DNA of 64,000 nt, taken from NCBI GenBank assembly GCA_033060915.1, contig CM065397.1, forward strand, positions 28,636,501-28,700,500. The letters are read 5' to 3'. A model generated the notes under the pieces. That model worked only from the letters and a program-made list of their open reading frames with translations, ran no database searches and was not told the DNA's origin. A program made the position numbers and the translations under genes. Each line of letters begins with the position of its first letter. Positions within the stretch are counted from its first letter, which is position 1. The stretch comes from Euryodendron excelsum. Its lineage: Eukaryota > Streptophyta > Magnoliopsida > Ericales > Pentaphylacaceae. This document shows positions 22,960 through 36,500 of this stretch, piece by piece.

Positions 22960-25706
22960 AGAAGCTTGATTTTCTTGTAATCCTTTTGTCAAGCCAGAAA
23001 ATTATGTTACACTAGTCTCTTTTCAAAACTTTACTATCCGAATTATGTTTAACTGTGTAGGATACCTAGATGGTCTGAGTTCTGTTTTCAAGTTCAATCA
23101 TTCTTTTCTTACGAAGTAGGAGATCTCTGGTAGCCGTTTTGTTGAATAGTGGGAAACCTTTTTCGTTGCAATAGGTTACAATAACCCTTTCATACATACA
23201 TAGGAGCCCAAACTACATTTGAACTGTTCCTAGATTGTCGTGATACATAGGCAGTCTGAATTCTCCTTTTCAGTATGGTCGCCAATTTTTCAGGAAGTGA
23301 AAAATTTTGATCTTATCATCTTCCCAAAAAGTAAAAAATTGACATTTTACACTGGAATTCTATCCGTGAACATTAGATCCCTAGACATTTTCCTAAAAAA
23401 TGAAAAATTGACCTACATGAATTTTAGCCCCTCAGATATTTTTCTGAGGAGCGAGAAATCACTTTTTGACCTTATTAGTCCAAACTCTGTCTACGCTATC
23501 ATACTACTGTCACAATGTTTTCACAAAGCCAAACACTCTTTATCTCACCAGTTCTAGATACTTTTATATGAACAATTAGCTTAAGTTCTCTTCTCAGGCA
23601 CTAACCACTCTAAAATGTGCGATAAATAACTACCAGTGTATGGCCGCGATGTAGTAATAATTATTCGGTAAAATTTGAGTTCAATCCACAGGAAAAGAGA
23701 GTTAGCGCATTCAAGAAAACTCACTTTGGTTTAGAAATTTCAGAAAAACACTTCAGTAAAATAAAAAGAAAATAGTGTTGAGAAAGAGTTTGATTATTCT
23801 AAGTTAAACTATGAAAATGATTCTAACTTAATCAAAACAAGCCTTGAAATCAATTGATCTAATCAATTGCTTTACCCGTTCTAATGGAAGTTTTTGATAA
23901 CTCAAATCATTGATTATATCGCGAGTCTTTGATCCAGAAGATTTAGCAATAAAAATAAATCCAATTTACCTCCATTGTTCATCTAGGATCTTCAATTGAT
24001 CTTCATAATTAATCTCAAGATAAAATTTAGCTACTCAAAGCCATAATAAATACGCAAAATATATATTAAAAGACTACAAGGATTGAAAAACTATGAAAAA
24101 CTATTGAATTTAATTATAGGAACTGAAATACTATGAAAACTATGTAAAGTTCTACTCTAATATGCTCTTAAACTCTCAAAGAAACCCTAAAACTAGTAAA
24201 AGAAAAAGTTTCGAAAACATGTCACAAATCCAACTTATATAGGCAGCAGAAATATAGGAAATTCGGTTGAATTGCCTTAGACCACCGTTCGAACGCATAG
24301 TTGATTGTTTAAACGGTCTTTGGATGTGAAAAATTAGTTGCAGAATCTTCGGACGGGCTTCAAACTTGATTTAAATGCACAAAACAACTCACTAAAGTTT
24401 CAAATGGGAAAGTGCATCTGACATAGTGTTCGAACACTATCCCTCACCGTTCGAACTTAAGATTCACTGTTCTAATGGCTGACGTTATGCTGTGGTCATG
24501 CGTTCGAACCCTCCTTTTGGCCATTCAAACTCTCTTTTAAGATTTTGACCGACTTTTTCCTTTTTAAGCTTGGATTCTTGTTTCAACACAATAAAACAAG
24601 TTAGTAATGAGTTACGAATAAAATAACATAAATAATCCTAATCTAGGTCTAACAAAAAATTAATTAAGGCAATATTATACTTTTGGAGTACAATCAGGCA
24701 CTCATTATTTTTTCCACCGAGTTGGAAATTCCTTTTGTCAACTTTCGAAGTTGGAGTTTTGTCTACGAGTCTCACATTACAAAATTATTTCATCTTTTCT
24801 GCAAGGAGCGAAAATTCACTTTGCATTTTCCTCTTCAAGCCCAATTGAAACTACATTTAGCCTGATTTCTACACCGACAAGATACGTAAGCAGATTGAAT
24901 TTTTTTTAGGTTCGATAAAAAATCATTAAAAGCATTAACATCACATCAGTGAGTTCCTTAATTAGAATTGCATTTCTATAGTATTTCAAAATTACCCTCG
25001 CGGAGCAGCAATCTTTACAAAAGTGGTCAAAATAACCTTTTCAAATGGAAATCAATCCAAGTCAGGCGTAAGTCTCATTCAAAACACCAGTATAGCATAA
25101 GCATTACATTCATCTGGTTATACGTGCACACAAACACATAAATAAGCAGACACAAGAAGCCATACTTAACTACACACAACTGATATGGTGCATGTATACA
25201 CAAAATAATTGATAAGGATTTATTTGAATGGCACCTAGAAAAGAGGTTGCAAGTGCAGGGTGTGCTGTCAATTTTTAGGTGGGATTGAGTGTTATGAATT
25301 GCGCGTATACTTTCCAATACGTAACAACATCCTTGAATTTAAACTTGATAACCAGAGCCAACTTTAAAGGTCTTTCAAAGCTGGCAAAAATGCCTTAAAA
25401 TAATTTGAGCATTTCAAAACCTACATATCATGTTGTTTATATAAAAATTATGATTTTTAGTCAAGATTTTGTTTGCAAAAAACACATTCTTTTTAGTGAG
25501 CTGGCACACTTTAAATATTAGGTGGCGACTCTGAATTTTTTTTAAAATCAATAACCCTTTTTCAATCTAACAAAACTGTGTGTATAGGAATAAGGATCCC
25601 TAAGATGTACCTGAAAGTGCAAAATCTCCAATCACGCATAAACATGATTTTAGGCCTTGTCTCATTCAAGAGATACTATTAGGTGGTCCTAAATCCAATT
25701 GTGACA
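22960..25706 (+). mobile_element. Tat-type LTR (family B), truncated left, split by an insertion
   Basis: The order of motifs matches the LTR at 57.5-59.38 kb: repeated GATACGTA-GCAG-CTGA units (23060, 23250, 24885), AGGAGCGAGAAA, GATATGGTGCATGTA (25185), GAAAAGAGGTT (25238), CATTTCAAAACCTACATATC (25410), CTGGCACAC, then AGGTGGCGACTCT and the terminal ATTGTGACA ending at 25706. The left part is missing relative to that copy. A 1.09-kb insertion separates 23602 from 24694. No internal coding region adjoins it, so this is a solo or remnant LTR. Confidence 0.75.
23603..24693. mobile_element. Unclassified 1.1-kb insertion inside the LTR
   Basis: It is flanked by the perfect 9-bp direct repeat TCAGGCACT (23594-23602 and 24694-24702), which looks like a TSD, and it interrupts an LTR whose two halves continue on both sides. 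I found no convincing terminal inverted repeats and no coding capacity. A 9-bp TSD would fit a Mutator-like element. The sequence contains GTTCGAAC palindromes or near-copies several times between 24280 and 24520. Confidence 0.6.
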
Positions 25707-27403
25707 ATAAGCATGCTTGATAATCATGCTTTGTGTGAATTTTATAAGCATATATATTATTAATAACGTCTTTTCTACCGAATAATACAGTGAGCATTGC
25801 TGACAAACACTTTTATTATTAATAACAACGTTTATTATGTCTTTCTTAATAAGCGTGTTTCTTAACCATGTTTTTTTAATTTTCGATAAATGAGATTTTA
25901 TTCATATCTAGAAATTCAATTTTCATTTTAGAAAGAAATGGAAATTTCAAAAAAATGCAATTAAAAAGCATGGTTAGAAAACACAATATTTCATGACATC
26001 TATAAGTTGAAAACCATCCTAATTTTTTAAATAGGTTTTTAATTACCTTTGCCTGGAAAAGAACCCACTTCTTTTTCCTCCAGCGCGCTCTACTAATTCT
26101 CTATACCTACTGTACGAGAGATTAGCAAATAAGTTAAAAACTACCCTGATTTTTTAAATAAGTCTTTTTTAATAAAATGCTGTCAAGTAAAGAAGCCACT
26201 TCTTTGCCCCAAACGCACTCTATTCCCTCTTACTTACTGTACGAATTGGGATATGATGGAAGAGATCATGGGGCACTTTAAGATCTAAGTTCTTTTAACT
26301 GCGAATTCGCATCTTCTTATTTGGACAAACTTGCTTGGATTTGAGTCTTTGTAGTCACCAGTGGGGTTAAACTTATTCTGCAGAACTTTCAATATGTGAT
26401 CACCTGATCATAGCTACTTTACTCGCATAGATATCGGGCATATTCACAGATGGCTAGGGTGCTGTAGGGTAATGTTTATAGTAAATATGTGGAATAATTT
26501 ATCTACATATCATTTTTTTATATAAAAACCAAACTTGCATCTTAACCAAATTAGAAGAAAAATATTGTCAAAATATAGCATAACAATGGTTTTTTTTTTT
26601 TGGCAAAAGAAAGAACATCAGTGTTTTAAAAAGCGAACACCAAAGTTTGGGCATTCCTTTTATTTGACAATAATAATAGAGTAAATTATACAGACCACCC
26701 ATGAGATTTCGTGAAATGTAAGATACTTTTCGTCAAATACTGAAAATTACACTGCACTCTTTTACTTTTAAAAACTTTGTAACATATTCTCCCTTCCCAT
26801 TTAGGGGATGTTAGTTAACTACCGGTTGTGGACTAGGTCAAACAACAATTTTTTTAAATTGCCTAATATGCACTTAATAATACAATTAATAATCACATAT
26901 CACTTAACCAAAGAATTACTCTCTCTCTCTCTCTCTCCTATACACAAAAATACCCACATCACTCTATAAACAAAACCAATCACATAATACCACGTCATCA
27001 TAAACTCCCCCTTCACAAGGAACCAGAACCAAACCCAAAGTCAACCTCATCTCATTCCCTGCCGACTGCCCTCTAGTAATCTCCCAGACCTACCTACCAT
27101 CACCACCACCTCTTCTCCTCCTTTGCCTACCTAGACCCCAGTCCCACTTCTAGTCCATACCACATTCACCCCAATCTTCTCTCTCTCTCTCTCAATTATT
27201 GTAGCCACCGGAACATTACCTTATTGACCACCAAACCATTGACGTTGGCCTTAACATTCTCCTTCCACCATAACACAACATCCTTTCCTCCTTCCTCTTC
27301 CTAACACCACCTCCTCCACCATGGCCAAAACCTTCCCATAACTAGCACCTCCTCTCATGGCACGATCTCTTTCTCTCAATGGTCAAAACTCTAAAACCCC
27401 AAA
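25707..27403. other. Non-genic DNA between the LTR and hAT-2
   Basis: No gene is supported. A diverged tandem pair of about 125 bp lies at 26004-26246: TTTTTTAAATA, CCACTTCTTT and CTTACTGTACGA-like motifs recur in order. From about 26690 the sequence resembles non-coding repeat DNA with CT-rich runs (26925, 27180). Confidence 0.45.
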
Positions 27404-27411
27404 CTGTTGCC

Positions 27412-30400
27412 CAAGGCCGACCCAGGGGTAAGCCCAACAAACCCCTGGAACAGGACAACAAAAAAAAAAAAAAATTCGAAACCCAAAATTTTTTTATTTT
27501 ATAAAAGCAAGAGCAGCCCATCTCATATATAGTTACCCACCTAGAGCCCAATTGGGTTTTTAAAACAAAAGTCAAAATTGATTGAAGCCCAACAATTTAA
27601 ATGGGGCATGAAAAGCAAGTTTTATTAGTCTAGTTTTGAAGACCCAAAAAGTGAAATCCCTTAAAATTTAGAATTTTTCTCTCAAATTTTGAGCATACGA
27701 AGGGCCTGAACCCTCTTAGGAATAGGTCGGTCAGATTATTTAGATCACCTCGACAGCTTTGGAGGTTTATACATACCTAGTTTCCACCCTAGTTTTGAAG
27801 AATCGAACTTCGTAGCAATGAATCTGAAGCTTTCATCCAAGAGATTTGAGGAGTAAATGCAGCTCCAAATACACAGGAGAGTTACTGATTGTCGGTCATC
27901 CAAGCTCTCTCTCAACTCTAACGTGTTTGGTTTGAGGAGTAAAGGCACAAAAAAAAAAAATGTTTTATTAGAGGAGTAAAGGGCAAAAACATGTAATATT
28001 ATTGTTTATTTTATATGCCAACCACTGCCACCAACTAGTCAAATATGCATAAACTTCTAACTTTCTAAGTATTATATTGATTGGTTCTTCCTCCACATTA
28101 AGTATGTTATTCTTTAGGTATTATTATATTTGAAGGATTTCTAAGTATTTTATTCGTTGGGTATTATTATATTCCTCCATATTATTTTTTACAATTTGAT
28201 CATAGAATAAATTATGTTTTGTATTATAGGTACTATGACAAAGAATGAGAATGACAAGAATAGAGTGAGGTTTCAAAACAAAAGTCCGGATGTTTTAATA
28301 GAAAAGTCAAGTAATGAAAAGATGCAATAGAAAAATCACTAGTGGATTCGATCTCTAGCCTATTTAATGCAAAAAAATAAAAATCTCTACTTTCAAGTCA
28401 AGTTGAAGAAGCGAGTGATGAAGAATTAGGGGAAGAAGGTGTTAATGAAGAAGTCAGTGATCAAGATATGAATGATGCTCATGAGGAACCTACGAGTGAA
28501 AGTGTTGATGTAGCAAATGAAAAATCTAGGGAGAGGCATAATGAAAACCATATTCCTATGAATAATAATCTTGGGGATGGAGGTGTTAATATAGAAAATG
28601 AAAGTATCCTTAACCTTGATAAAGATGTTGATATGAACTACGATCTGGAATTGTGGAGAAGTATTAATGATACTAAGAAAGTAATGTTAGTTCTACGAGG
28701 TCTTATGAAAATCTTAAGAGAAAGTGATGCATTTTCAAAAGAAAGTATTCGTAGGAAACACTTTTCTTCCAAATTCTACATTTGTGATCTTCCAAATGGT
28801 GAGAAATAAGAAACGAAGTAGCTTGTGTATTCAAATGAGTTGAATAAGGTATTTTGTTTTTGTTGCAAGATATTTAAATCTAAACCAATGACAACTAGTT
28901 TGGCCGAAGAGGGAACACTGATTGGCATAACCTTCCTACAAAGCTTAGAGAGCATGAAAGGAATGTGGAACATATCGCCAATATCATGAGATGGGTAGAC
29001 TTGCACAATGGACTTCAACAAAAAGCAACAATTGACAAAAAAATGGAAGAACAAATCAACAAAGAGAGAGTTCGTTTGAAGATGATATTAGTTCGAATAA
29101 TCGAGGTTGTTAAGACTTTTTCTTGAAATAGTTTGCCATTTCATGGAACAAATGAAAAGAATATGAGAAGAATAATGGGCTTTTTTTTTGTTGTCAACTT
29201 ATTGAATTTGTTATGGAATTTGATTCTTTTATGCAAGAGCACCTTCGGTGTGTGGTAGATAAAGAAATTCAACATTATTATTTTAGCCACATAATCCAAA
29301 ATGAATTGATAAGCTTATTGGCAAAAAAGATTAAAGAAAAAATCTTGAAAAAGATTTTAAGAGCAAAATACTTATTGACTATCCTTGATTATACTCCGGA
29401 TCTAAGTCATGAAGAACAAATGTCCATTGTTATAAGATATGTGGATATTGAGGATGAAAGTAAAGTCAAGGTGGAGGAGTTCTTTCTTGGGATTATAAAG
29501 GTTGATGTCACGTCAGAGCTCGAGCTTTTCAAGTGACTTGAAGATGCTTTTGTTGATCTAAAACTCAACATTGATGATATAAGAGGACAATGTTATGACA
29601 ATGGCTCAAATATGAAAGGTAAATATTAAGGTGTACAAAAAAGGCTACTTGATGTAAATCCTAGAGCATTTTATATTTCATGTGGTTGTCATAGCTTAAA
29701 CCTTGCACTATGTGATATTGCAAAATCTTGTGTGAAAGTAAGAAATTTTTTTGCATATATGCAAAAGGTTTATATTTTGTTTTTAGGTTCAACGCATCTG
29801 TGGGACGTTCTTAGAATATATGTGAAGGGTTTGACATCAAAGGCATTGTCATTAACTGGTTGGGAAAATTATGTTGAGAGTGTTAGAGTAATAAGAAGCC
29901 AAGCATCGGAATTAAAAGATACGTTGGTTGAAATTACGAATACTTCTAAAGAGGATGTTATGATGGTGGAAGCTAAAGGCTTTTGCAAGAATGTTTTAGA
30001 AGATTTTGAGTTCTTGACTAGCTTATGTATTTGGTTCAAAATCTTAGACAAAATTAATCAAGTTAGTAAAGTTCTTCAACAAGAAGAGATGAATATTGAA
30101 CATGCAATTACAAGAATAAATGAGTTGATTTTATTCTTTGAAAAGCTTAGAGAAGATAGTTTTAAAGACTTGATAAAGGAAGCCAAAGAACTTGCACATG
30201 AAGTTGGTATTGATCTGGTATTTGCAACAAAAAGAGTTGTTCGTAGAAAGAAACAATTTGATGAGAATGTGGGAGATGATGCCTCACCAGAAGGTAATTT
30301 TAGAGTTACTTATTTTCTCTACATTATAGATCAAGCTCTTACATCACTTAAGGACCACTTTGAGTAATTTGAATTTTATGAAGCAACCTTTGGATTTTTG

Positions 30401-31040
30401 TTTAACGCAAAATTAAAAAATGTTAGTGAGTATCAATTGATGGAGCATTGCACTAAATTAGAAAATTTCTTGGAACACAACGAACATGGAGATATTTATG
30501 GGGATGAACTTTTCCAAGATCTTAGATATTTGAAAACAATATTGCCGAGAGAAATGACAAAAGTGATTGATGTCCTCGATTGGTATGGGTTGCTTGTCGA
30601 ATTTTGTTGACTATGCCAATTACAGTTGCTTTAACAGAGAGGAGTTTTTCTAAATTAAAGTTGATAAAAACTTACCTTCAGACTACTATGTCACAAGAGA
30701 GATTAAATGGATTGTCTATAATCTCAATTGAAAAAGAGTTTTTGGATAAATTAAAGTACGATGACTTAATTGAAAATTTTGCATCAAAAAATGGAAGGGG
30801 AAGTTTTTTTTTTTTTAATCGAATCATGTTAATCATAAAACACCATAACCAATTAACCAGCGTTACATTTTGATTTTGAATTTTTGATGTAATTCAAGCT
30901 AAACGCATAATGTAATCTTGATTTTGGATTTTTTTTTTTTTAACTTGTATGATTTTTTTTTTTTTGTAATGAATTAATAGTAAGAGAGCAGCTATGTTCG
31001 GGGTCAAGCTATGGCAACCTAAATGTCAGGATCGCCCCTG
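27412..31040 (+). mobile_element. hAT-2: decayed hAT element with TTF/ZMYM-like transposase
   Basis: The left end is CAAGGCCGACCCAG. The reverse complement of the right end is CAGGGGCGATCCTG, matching at 10 of 14 positions and resembling the CAGGGCCGGCCCTG-type termini of this hAT group. Flanking 8-bp repeats are CTGTTGCC (27404-27411) and TTGTTGCC (31041-31048), one mismatch. The transposase remnant lies between on the same strand. The total of 3.6 kb is normal for the group. Confidence 0.85.
28234..30873 (+). pseudogene. hAT transposase, TTF-zinc-finger / DUF4371 type, frameshifted
   Basis: Blocks appear in order but in shifting frames: an acidic N-terminus (28468-28809); a TTF-type finger remnant (VFCFCCKIFKS near 28850); LREHERNVEHIANIMRW (28945); a DUF4371-like core (SHEEQMSIVIRYVDIEDESK near 29408, DNGSNMKG near 29600, CGCHSLNLAL near 29685); helical middle segments (29732-30367); and the C-terminal dimerisation region (RILLTMPITVALTERSFSKL, SQERLNGLSIISIE near 30610-30735). 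At least four interruptions are visible (28807, about 29126, 29534, 29627 and the frame break before 30580). The protein would be nuclear and DNA-binding, but this copy is dead. Confidence 0.88.
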
Positions 31041-31263
31041 TTGTTGCCATACCATCGGACAACCCACTCTGCTCCACCATCGAATAAGCCGATAGCCTCT
31101 ATTCATCAAAAACCCCTTTCTCTTGATTTGTGTACCAATTGTATAATTTTTTTTTTTTTTAGGAAGGGTAGTAGTTAAAGAGAGAGGGGTCTGAGAGAGA
31201 GAGAGAGAGAGAGTTACGGTGAGAGAGATTAGGGTTAGGAGGGTTTCATTTAAGGTGTGGGTT

Positions 31264-31440
31264 ATGCTATACAAACAAAAAGTTCATACAAAATTTCTAT
31301 ATAAAATGATATGTCTCAATGAGAGCTTTTGAGTTCAAAACAAACACCCACTATAATGACTCTTAATTACAAAATAATCACTATCATATCATTTTGTATA
31401 CAAATTTTGTATGAATTTTATATAAGAATACCATTTTCCA
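31264..31440 (+). mobile_element. Small palindromic MITE, copy 1
   Basis: About 175 bp with TTCATACAAAATTT near one end and AAATTTTGTATGAA near the other. The interior is shared with an inverted copy at 32236-32415. No clear TSD was determined. Confidence 0.65.
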
Positions 31441-31892
31441 TAAAGTATTTATCTACGGCTAGAGCTATATCCATGGAGGAGGAGGAGGATGGGAAGGATG
31501 GGAAGAAGTTGTCCCCCTATCGCAGGATTCGGTTTCACTCCAAAGCTTAGTATCCAGAATCATTCAGACTTCTTATCTCACTACACTATATGTTAGTCAC
31601 TCAGATCTAACAAATGATATAATCTTATTTAAACCCATAATTTTATTTAACATTAAAAAAACTAACAAATTGAGAATGTAAGTTTGAATCGGATAATAAC
31701 ATTATATGTTAGATTTTATTTATCAACATGTGACATAGTAAGATAAAGAGTCTGAAAAATTTTAAATATTAAGATATGAAGAGAAGTCGATCCCCCAATT
31801 GCAATGGCTTGAATTTTTTATGTAAATTTTGTTTTTTTTTTTTTAATTTGGTTTGTTGAAACCTCAAGGGGTGGTCAATGTAATTCACACAC

Positions 31893-31938
<46 letters not shown>
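31893..31938 (+). repeat. (AAT)n microsatellite
   Basis: About 15 AAT/ATA units. It lies on the strand opposite a meaningless poly-leucine frame. Confidence 0.95.
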
Positions 31939-32235
31939 TAGGTATCCGTGTGTGGAATGTCCGCATGCATGAAAAACAGGTGCACAAGCAAGCACATTAT
32001 GGGCGAGAAGTTATAGGGAATATATCAATACAAATATAAGAACAAATTGTTGTCTTTTGAAAAAATACCAACACAAAAAGTATACAAAATGTTAAATTAA
32101 AATTATAGTGAGAACTTCAAAGTTTGAAAATTATGCGATATCAAAATAATTTGTGAGTCAAGAATTACATGGCAAAATATTGGTAATAGGTCGAAAACAA
32201 ATGTCATACCAAATTTTGATTAGTAAAGTAATATG

Positions 32236-32415
32236 AAAAATATTATTCTTACAAAAAAAATTCATACAAAATTTGCATACATAATGATGTGATAACAGTT
32301 ATTTTGTAATTAAAAACATTATGGTGGACGTTTGCTTTGAAATGAAAAGCTCTCATTAAGACACATCATTTCGGATAAAAATTTTATATGAATTTTTTAT
32401 TTGTATAACATTACT
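32236..32415 (-). mobile_element. Small palindromic MITE, copy 2 (inverted)
   Basis: Its reverse complement follows copy 1 motif by motif (TCATATAAAATTTTTAT, ATGAGAGCTTTT, TTAATTACAAAATAA, TTTTGTATGAATTT). The two copies are about 0.8 kb apart in opposite orientation. Confidence 0.65.
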
Positions 32416-33501
32416 CTAATAATATATAACAAAGAAATAAACCGTTGTTTTCCTCATTCTATAATAGTCATGTAAAATTTGGGAATTTAAACAAAAAAAA
32501 ACTAAAATTATTTGCAAATATTCTCAACCTTTGTACAAACTAAAATATAGAATATATTCCAAGAGATCAAGAAGCATTGAACAACCTTCCATTACAGAGT
32601 TTGTTACCGTGGGCGGTTTTTTCATGTACTATCACGTATCCTTATTTTTTTTTTTAATGAGAAATAACATTATTTGAGAAATTATAAGCATTATTATAAG
32701 TGAATGATTAAGCTTTTAAATTTAAAATTTCCAGCATACAAAAAAAAATTAGTTAAGTGTCATAATTTGAATAAAATATCACATAAAGTAAACATGATAA
32801 TGTAGGATTTCAGAGGATTCATTTCCTAGGTGAGTCAGCTCAATGACTTTAGACAACTACTAGGATTGATAACATTTTCTAGTATAAGCGTTACTTTGAT
32901 TTAGGCTAGGATACTTTATTTATTAATGCATGTAGTAAATCATGTGGTTTATGAAATGCCTTATTAGTTTAAGGCATGTTTGGATGCATTGTTACAACCG
33001 AATGATTTGCATTTTTGTTCTCATTTTTCATTACAAAAGAAGAGTGAATTCAACAATTCATGAGATCAATCTAGTCAATAAACGGAAACATATGCAAAAT
33101 CTCAAAACATGTAGGTGTCTATTTTTTAAAAAGTAGCCTTTTAAGGTGCCAATACGTAAAATCTCAGTGGGTCTACGTGAAATTTACCCAATGATAGTAT
33201 TAGTTAGTTGTTAACATCTAAAAGGATAATGCACTAAAGAAGGTAACTAATTTTTAAAATAAAATAACAGGGTACAATGACGGGTTTCCTTATTCAACTA
33301 CTTTAACATCCCCATATATGAAAGGAGGAGAGATCAGTAGAAACCTTGCAACGCCAAGGACAAATCGACAAGCCAACCGTTTGAGGGAAATCCGATATAT
33401 ATATATATATATATATATGTATAATCATATCTGAGAAGGAAAGATTTTGAAGGGAGAAAAATAGCAAATCATAACATTGATTTTTGTCAAAAAGGAAAGG
33501 A

Positions 33502-36500
33502 CTAGTATAGAACGTTCCTGGGGAGGTTGCGAATGACATTACTCTTCATGCCAATCTTAGAGTGCATGGCCTCCACCCCTGATCGGCTCATCTCCTTCAT
33601 GACCTTCATCCTCACCATCTGCTCCTTTGACTGCACAGTCGCCAATCCCATACTTCGGTACCTGACCATATTAACACAACGATAATATCCATCATTAGTG
33701 GACTTTCCCCTTTTTCTATTTTCCTTTTTTTTTTTTTTTCATTTTTGTCTTCTTTCGTTGTTTATTCTTTTTTCATTATTTTTTCTAGGGAGGGTTTGCG
33801 TAGAAAATTCTCTATGAGATACCGATGGTACTATATCCTTTCATTTTAGAGAGGCCAAAAAGGAGATATCAGAGTTGAACCTTGAGGCCAGTGCAGCAGT
33901 GATGGCAATGCCATTTGTAGGTGATGGGCGAGGCTTTTGGCGGTAATAGCACAAATATTCCCGAGATCCAAGGGTTTTGGTCAATATTCCGACGTCAGTT
34001 CTCTGAGTTATTATGAGCTCAGATGCACTACTTCCAAGTTCAACAGTATTGCTCTCATTGTTGGTTGCAACAAGCTGTTTCCCATCTGTGTCCACATAAC
34101 TATAACAAAGGAAACAACCCACCTTAGATATAGCAAAATAACACTATTGGTGATGATAAAGATGCAACTTAAATCAAGAAAGAGGTTATATATAAATGTA
34201 ATCAGCAGTGAAAACCAAATTACTCAAGCACAGAAAAACAAAAGGAGATACCTGCTGCTATAATCATAAAATTCTTCTAACTCTGCTTCTTCATCATCAC
34301 CACCATCACCATAATGCACTTTGCAATGACTTTTTGCTTCCATATGTTTCCGAACGGCTTCCAAGCTGTTGAAAGGATGACATCTCTCATTGCAGTACAA
34401 ACACATGAAATCCCTTTTAACCTGAAGAATGGATACATTAAAGTGGGATATGTAAGTAGTTTTTTACAAGGAAAATGTAGAATCAGACAAATATTATTAT
34501 TAAATATTAACAAAATGTTCTCATACCCACAAAGTACAACGTAAAACTTATTACCTTGAGGCCAATACAAGTAAGAAGGCCTTTTGGATCTTTCAGATAC
34601 TCCACATCGGGTATGAAGAAGCCATGCTGCTTGTGCATGTGAACCATACAGCTTTCTATTGTATCATGGTCTAAATCACAGATAAAGCAACATGATGGAT
34701 CCAAATCATACTCATCCTCCTCCTCATCATCATCCATATGAACACTGAGGGCATGTTCATTTATACTCAAATGAGACAAGGAACCTGTGGCTTCACCAAC
34801 CATGTCTTCCTCTGGATCAACCTCCTCCCATTCGTCAGTTTCTTCACTATCTTCGTCATCTTGCTCTCTTTGTTGGGGAAGCTTAGATACATGGGCCGGG
34901 AGTGGCTTGATTATTGGAATCCCATTATCTGGATGACTCATCTCTTGGGAAGCCCGCATTACGTGACTTCGTGATTTTACGTGCTGAGCATGAGCCTTGG
35001 AACTTCTGTATCCTTTGCCACAAAGGCCACAACTATAGAGCATGGGAGTCTCACTAGACTTATTTTTCTCTTCAGCAAGTGCAGATTGTCGGGCAAGAAA
35101 GAGTGCTTCTGTCACCCCCGGAACTCCAGAAACCTGACTTGTGACACAGAAATAAAAAACAAAGGATGCAATTATGTAAAAATAGAGTGAAAACTGCCAA
35201 ATAATGCAAGGTCATTTAGTACATCTATTTATGGAATTGCAAGTGTGCAGCCAAACTGAATTATATGATCACCTATCTCCAAGCCAGGGGACCTTGTCAA
35301 TGAAGTAACAAGAATGATGATTTTACTAATGAGGTGATAGGATGCTGAACATATTGGTAGGCTTTGTGGATAGAGAAAGGTTGGAATTTGCTCATTTTTT
35401 AAGCTGATGGGCTGCTGAAAATTCTGTGCAGCAACTGGTTATGATTTTTAGGAGTCAAATTAAAGACCAAGAAGCAAACAAAGGATTAGAGTTGACTGGG
35501 CCTTAGAACAATAGGTTTCAAGGAAGCAAATAGGGATAATGAAAAACACTAGTGAAGAAAAACTTGGATGTTTTTGTGGTAGAAAATGGAAAAATAAATA
35601 AATAAATAATGGTTGGAATCAGATCTGACTTTTGAGACTTTAAAACATTTAAACCCTCTAAGTCTTAACCCAATAATAACCCTATGTACCCATTTGAATT
35701 GAAAGAATACAATAATATTACAACTAAGACTAGGCTCTTAATTAGAAATTTTAACACTTTTGCCCCACTAAGAAAATGTAATAGGTACTAAAACAGCATA
35801 TAATGAGCAAATAAAGTGACTAAACCCAAGATAAGGACTACTCCTAAGCTCAGCTCAAGCAAAACTAAAACCCTATGGAAATACCCTCCAACTACTATGA
35901 ATTAATGTCAATCAAGTTCCAATCATCCCCAACCTTTTTCCTTCCTCTTTGGTCATTAAATTCACACCATAAAACCATAAACTAAGAAACACCGACGCTT
36001 CTAAAAAGGTGGTATGTCTGTGTCAGATGCTCTCCCAACACATGTTAGAAGCATCCAAATATGTCGAACACACTTCTAACACTTGAGTGACTAGTGTTAC
36101 TAAAAACACACTAATACCCCACTAATTTATATTTTGAAACACATGTTCCGAAACATTGTACACTTTCATTACGAAACAGTAAATTTACCAATCCAAAGCG
36201 ATATCAAAGTTGTGGCAACATAAAATATAAAAACAATTGGCCATAAGTTCCTACAAATGTGTTTTTCCATGATTAACTTGAATAAATAGACTATAGTTTA
36301 TTGAATGCCTAATTATTAAAAGAAAATTACTTTGAAAATACCTTAAATGTTATTAGTATAATCCTACAAGTCTACCTCTATGGTACAATATTTCAAAACG
36401 TGTGGCGTACCATGTTCTCGTTCCCGTTCCCGTTCCCGTTCCAGTTCCACGTACCAGAATGAACCGCATTCTAGATAACATGGTGAAAAACACATACCTT

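Larger units (their letters stand above)
31441..33501. other. Intergenic DNA between hAT-2 and the REIL 3' end
   Basis: Holds the inverted MITE copy, the AAT run and an AT run (33393-33418), with no supported gene. A short frame at 31470-31550 (acidic, then SPYRRIRFHSKA) looks slightly protein-like but has no recognisable family. Confidence 0.5.

Noticed and set aside
31769..31987. Minus-strand frame with poly-Leu
   Set aside because: Produced by the AAT repeat, not a signal peptide.
34738..34974. Plus-strand open frames over the REIL exons (also 34314-34544 and 33937-34263)
   Set aside because: Antisense shadows of well-supported REIL exons 2 to 4.
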